Shown in pieces: positions 4,620 through 6,130 of a stretch of DNA of 6,130 nt. Positions within the stretch are counted from its first letter, which is position 1. The number at the start of each line of letters is the position of its first letter. The DNA is from Bacteroidota bacterium. Lineage in GTDB: Bacteria; Bacteroidota; Bacteroidia; Flavobacteriales_D; JABDKJ01. Location of the stretch: NCBI GenBank assembly GCA_027621335.1, contig JAQCAN010000156.1, positions 1 through 6,130 on the forward strand, given 5' to 3'. The translations under genes and the position numbers were made by a program. Under the pieces are notes generated by a model, which saw only the letters and a program-made list of their open reading frames with translations, ran no database searches and had not been told where the DNA came from.

Positions 4620-6001
4620 TGGCCTTGCCCATTTCCCCTTCCTTTGCAGCCTTGAAATTTTGGCAGACATACCGGTATGACTTCAATGCGAACTTGAAAT
4701 TGGCATGGCCCATCATCTTGGGACAGCTGGGGCAGGTCTCGGTGAATATCATCGACAACCTCATGGTGGGGCAGCTGGGCGCGACAGCCTTGGCTGCTGT
4801 GTCCTTGGGCGTTTCGGTCTTTGTCGTCTTCTTCGTGGTGGGCATGGGCTTGAGCATGGCGCTACAGCCTTTGGTGGCCGAAGCGGATGGGCGTGGGGAT
4901 GCGCAGGGATGCTCGTATAGCTTCAAGCATAGCTTCGTCATCAACACCCTTTTCTCGCTGCTGTCCATCCTCATCATCGAATGCACGTTTCATTTGGTCT
5001 TCAATCTGGGACAGGATCCTGAAGTCGCGGCACTCTCCATTCCGTACATGAGACTATGTGTCTACTCGCTATTGCCCATGCTCTTCTATCAGTCGCTCAG
5101 AGGACTATGTGAAGGACTGAGTTCATCCACTCCGCCCATGATCGCCATGTTGATCGGAAACGCGGTGAATATCATCTTGAACTACATGTTCATCTTCGGG
5201 AACTGGGGTGCGCCAGCTCTTGGTGTAACGGGAGCGGCTATCGGGACGCTGGTGAGCCGCATCGTCATGTTTGCCGTATTACTTATACTGATGCGCTATT
5301 GGACGTCCAAAGCCGAGTTGAGCTTATGGTCCTATCTGCAACGGGTCAATCCCAAGACTTATTCCAAGCGTTTCTTCAGAAAAGTATTGCGACTCGGAGT
5401 GCCGTCATCTTTGCAGATGTTCTTCGAGGTGGGTGCCTTTGCTGGGGCGGCTATCATGATGGGAATGATAGGCGCCAAGGAGATGGCTGCCCATCAGATC
5501 ACCATCAATGCCATCACCACCACGTTTATGATCTGTGTGGGACTCGCTGTAGCCGCGACCGTAAGAGTGGGGAATGCTTTGGGGAGGAAGGATAAGTTGG
5601 CTATGCGTAGGGCCGGGCAAGTGACGCTTATGCAGGTGCTACTGTTCATGAGCTGTTCCGCGCTTATCATCGCAGCACTCCGGTTTGTCATTCCCACCTG
5701 GTACATCGATGATCCTGAGGTCATCAGTATTGCCGCGACCCTCTTCCTAATCTCGGCCATCTTCCAATTGTCGGATGGGGTGCAGGTAGCGGCCATCGGG
5801 GCCTTGCGTGGTTTGCAGGACATCTGGTGGCCCACGGGCATCACGTTCTTCGCCTATATCATCATCGGGATGCCTTTCAGTTACCTCTCCGCTTTCGTGT
5901 GGGACTTGGGGTATATCGGCATCTGGGTGGGCTTGCTCTTAGGGCTTAGCTTATCGGCTGTGCTGAACACCCTACGCTTTTTCAGGCTTACGAGAGTGTG
6001 A
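4619..6001 (+). CDS. MATE-family multidrug efflux transporter, NorM-like
   Basis: A polytopic inner-membrane protein of about 460 residues, the usual NorM length, with about 12 membrane segments. It exports cationic drugs or metabolites in exchange for Na+ or H+. Compared from memory with Vibrio cholerae NorM, the first segment PIILGQLGQV-NIIDNLMVG (31-51) carries Asp46 (NorM Asp36). FFEVGAFAGAA (268-278) carries Glu270 (Glu255). IFQLSDGVQVAAIGALRG (381-398) carries Asp386 (Asp371). All three cation-coupling acids are thus present. The LGVTGAAIGT repeat (201-210) and AAHQITIN (290-297) are also typical. The frame opens at 4604 and has no ATG until codon 49, inside the conserved core, so initiation must use TTG (4619, 4625 or 4652) or another rare codon, with no Shine-Dalgarno. 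TTG 4652 would give a normal NorM-like tail; 4619 is the longest choice. Substrate is unknown. Confidence 0.9.
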   Translation: MALPISPSFAALKFWQTYRYDFNANLKLAWPIILGQLGQVSVNIIDNLMVGQLGATALAAVSLGVSVFVVFFVVGMGLSMALQPLVAEADGRGDAQGCSYSFKHSFVINTLFSLLSILIIECTFHLVFNLGQDPEVAALSIPYMRLCVYSLLPMLFYQSLRGLCEGLSSSTPPMIAMLIGNAVNIILNYMFIFGNWGAPALGVTGAAIGTLVSRIVMFAVLLILMRYWTSKAELSLWSYLQRVNPKTYSKRFFRKVLRLGVPSSLQMFFEVGAFAGAAIMMGMIGAKEMAAHQITINAITTTFMICVGLAVAATVRVGNALGRKDKLAMRRAGQVTLMQVLLFMSCSALIIAALRFVIPTWYIDDPEVISIAATLFLISAIFQLSDGVQVAAIGALRGLQDIWWPTGITFFAYIIIGMPFSYLSAFVWDLGYIGIWVGLLLGLSLSAVLNTLRFFRLTRV

Positions 6002-6006
6002 AGGAT

Positions 6007-6116
6007 GGCCTTCTGTTCTCGTTCTCGTTCTCGATACAATGGCTCATTCCCTTCGACTCCGCTCAGGGGCCACTTCGCCATCACTCGAACTGACAGCCTT
6101 AATATGTTTCACCCCC
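6007..6116 (+). repeat. Large intergenic repeat, copy 2 (downstream of the MATE gene), with nested hairpin C
   Basis: Same order as copy 1: GGCCTTCT, then three GTTCTC hexamers instead of two, GATACA, a central stem, CACTCGAACTGACA (6082-6095), GCCTTAATATGTTTCA and five C. The inner stem is ATGGC (6039-6043) / GCCAT (6077-6081), unlike the TTCTGC/GCAGAA stem of copy 1 but still complementary. Inside it, CCCT (6049-6052) and AGGG (6065-6068) enclose a 12-base loop which on the minus strand reads GAGCGGAGTCGA, the same loop as hairpin A. It begins five bases after the MATE stop, so it is probably transcribed as the 3' end of that message and might stabilise or terminate it, though no T tract follows. 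Positions 6117-6130 show nothing further. Confidence 0.8.
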
Positions 6117-6130
6117 ACAACCAGCAACCC

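Noticed and set aside
4549..4986. Open frame of 145 codons on the minus strand across the MATE 5' end
   Set aside because: Its C-terminal FKVQGSRF peptide comes from the heptad repeat and the rest is antisense to the MATE core.
4436..6116. MATE gene as a transposon or integron cassette
   Set aside because: The bracketing repeats are direct, short and hairpin-like, with no transposase, integrase, terminal inverted repeats or clear target duplication in view. Kept only as a recombination hypothesis.

Overview
The window looks like chromosomal DNA from a Bacteroidota bacterium, most likely a Flavobacteriales-type genome of roughly balanced GC. Four things suggest this. The ars promoter matches the Bacteroidota pattern (TTG, then TAnnTTTG, with no clear Shine-Dalgarno). 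The ArsC-like protein has the CTHNSRRS active-site loop common in that phylum. TDO and KMO are paired. The intergenic DNA carries CTTGAAC heptads and GAGCGGAG-loop hairpins of a kind familiar from Bacteroidota genomes. The assignment is an inference; there is no rRNA or marker gene here.

Layout, left to right. (1) Positions 1-1835, minus strand: an arsenic-resistance operon transcribed leftwards, arsC-like reductase, then ACR3 arsenite exporter, then arsR (its 3' part lies beyond position 1). Both junctions overlap (ATGA and TGATG), so translation is probably coupled. A promoter is visible at 1854-1885. (2) Positions 1836-1968: a short intergenic stretch with that promoter, a perfect 9-bp inverted repeat and a perfect 10-bp palindrome. 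(3) Positions 1969-4286, minus strand: a two-gene kynurenine-pathway operon, KMO then TDO, again joined by an ATGA overlap. TDO converts tryptophan to N-formylkynurenine. KMO hydroxylates kynurenine, the product left after deformylation. Formamidase, kynureninase and 3-hydroxyanthranilate dioxygenase are not in the window. (4) Positions 4287-4618: a 332-bp gap between divergent genes, packed with short repeats and hairpins. (5) Positions 4619-6001, plus strand: a NorM-like MATE efflux pump with no ATG start before its conserved core. (6) Positions 6002-6130: a second copy of the large intergenic repeat that also lies upstream of the MATE gene.

The genes work as three separate units: arsenate reduction plus arsenite export under an ArsR repressor, oxidative tryptophan catabolism (towards quinolinate/NAD or anthranilate, depending on genes elsewhere), and cation-coupled drug or metabolite export. 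All five complete or nearly complete proteins belong to known families and retain the key residues I could locate, so I do not see a new protein system. The most interesting material is the non-coding DNA around the MATE gene. Two direct-orientation copies of one repeat share their outer arms but have different inner stems that still pair. A nested hairpin family keeps its loop and changes its closing base pairs. A 7-bp tandem repeat runs directly into the presumed start codon of the MATE gene.
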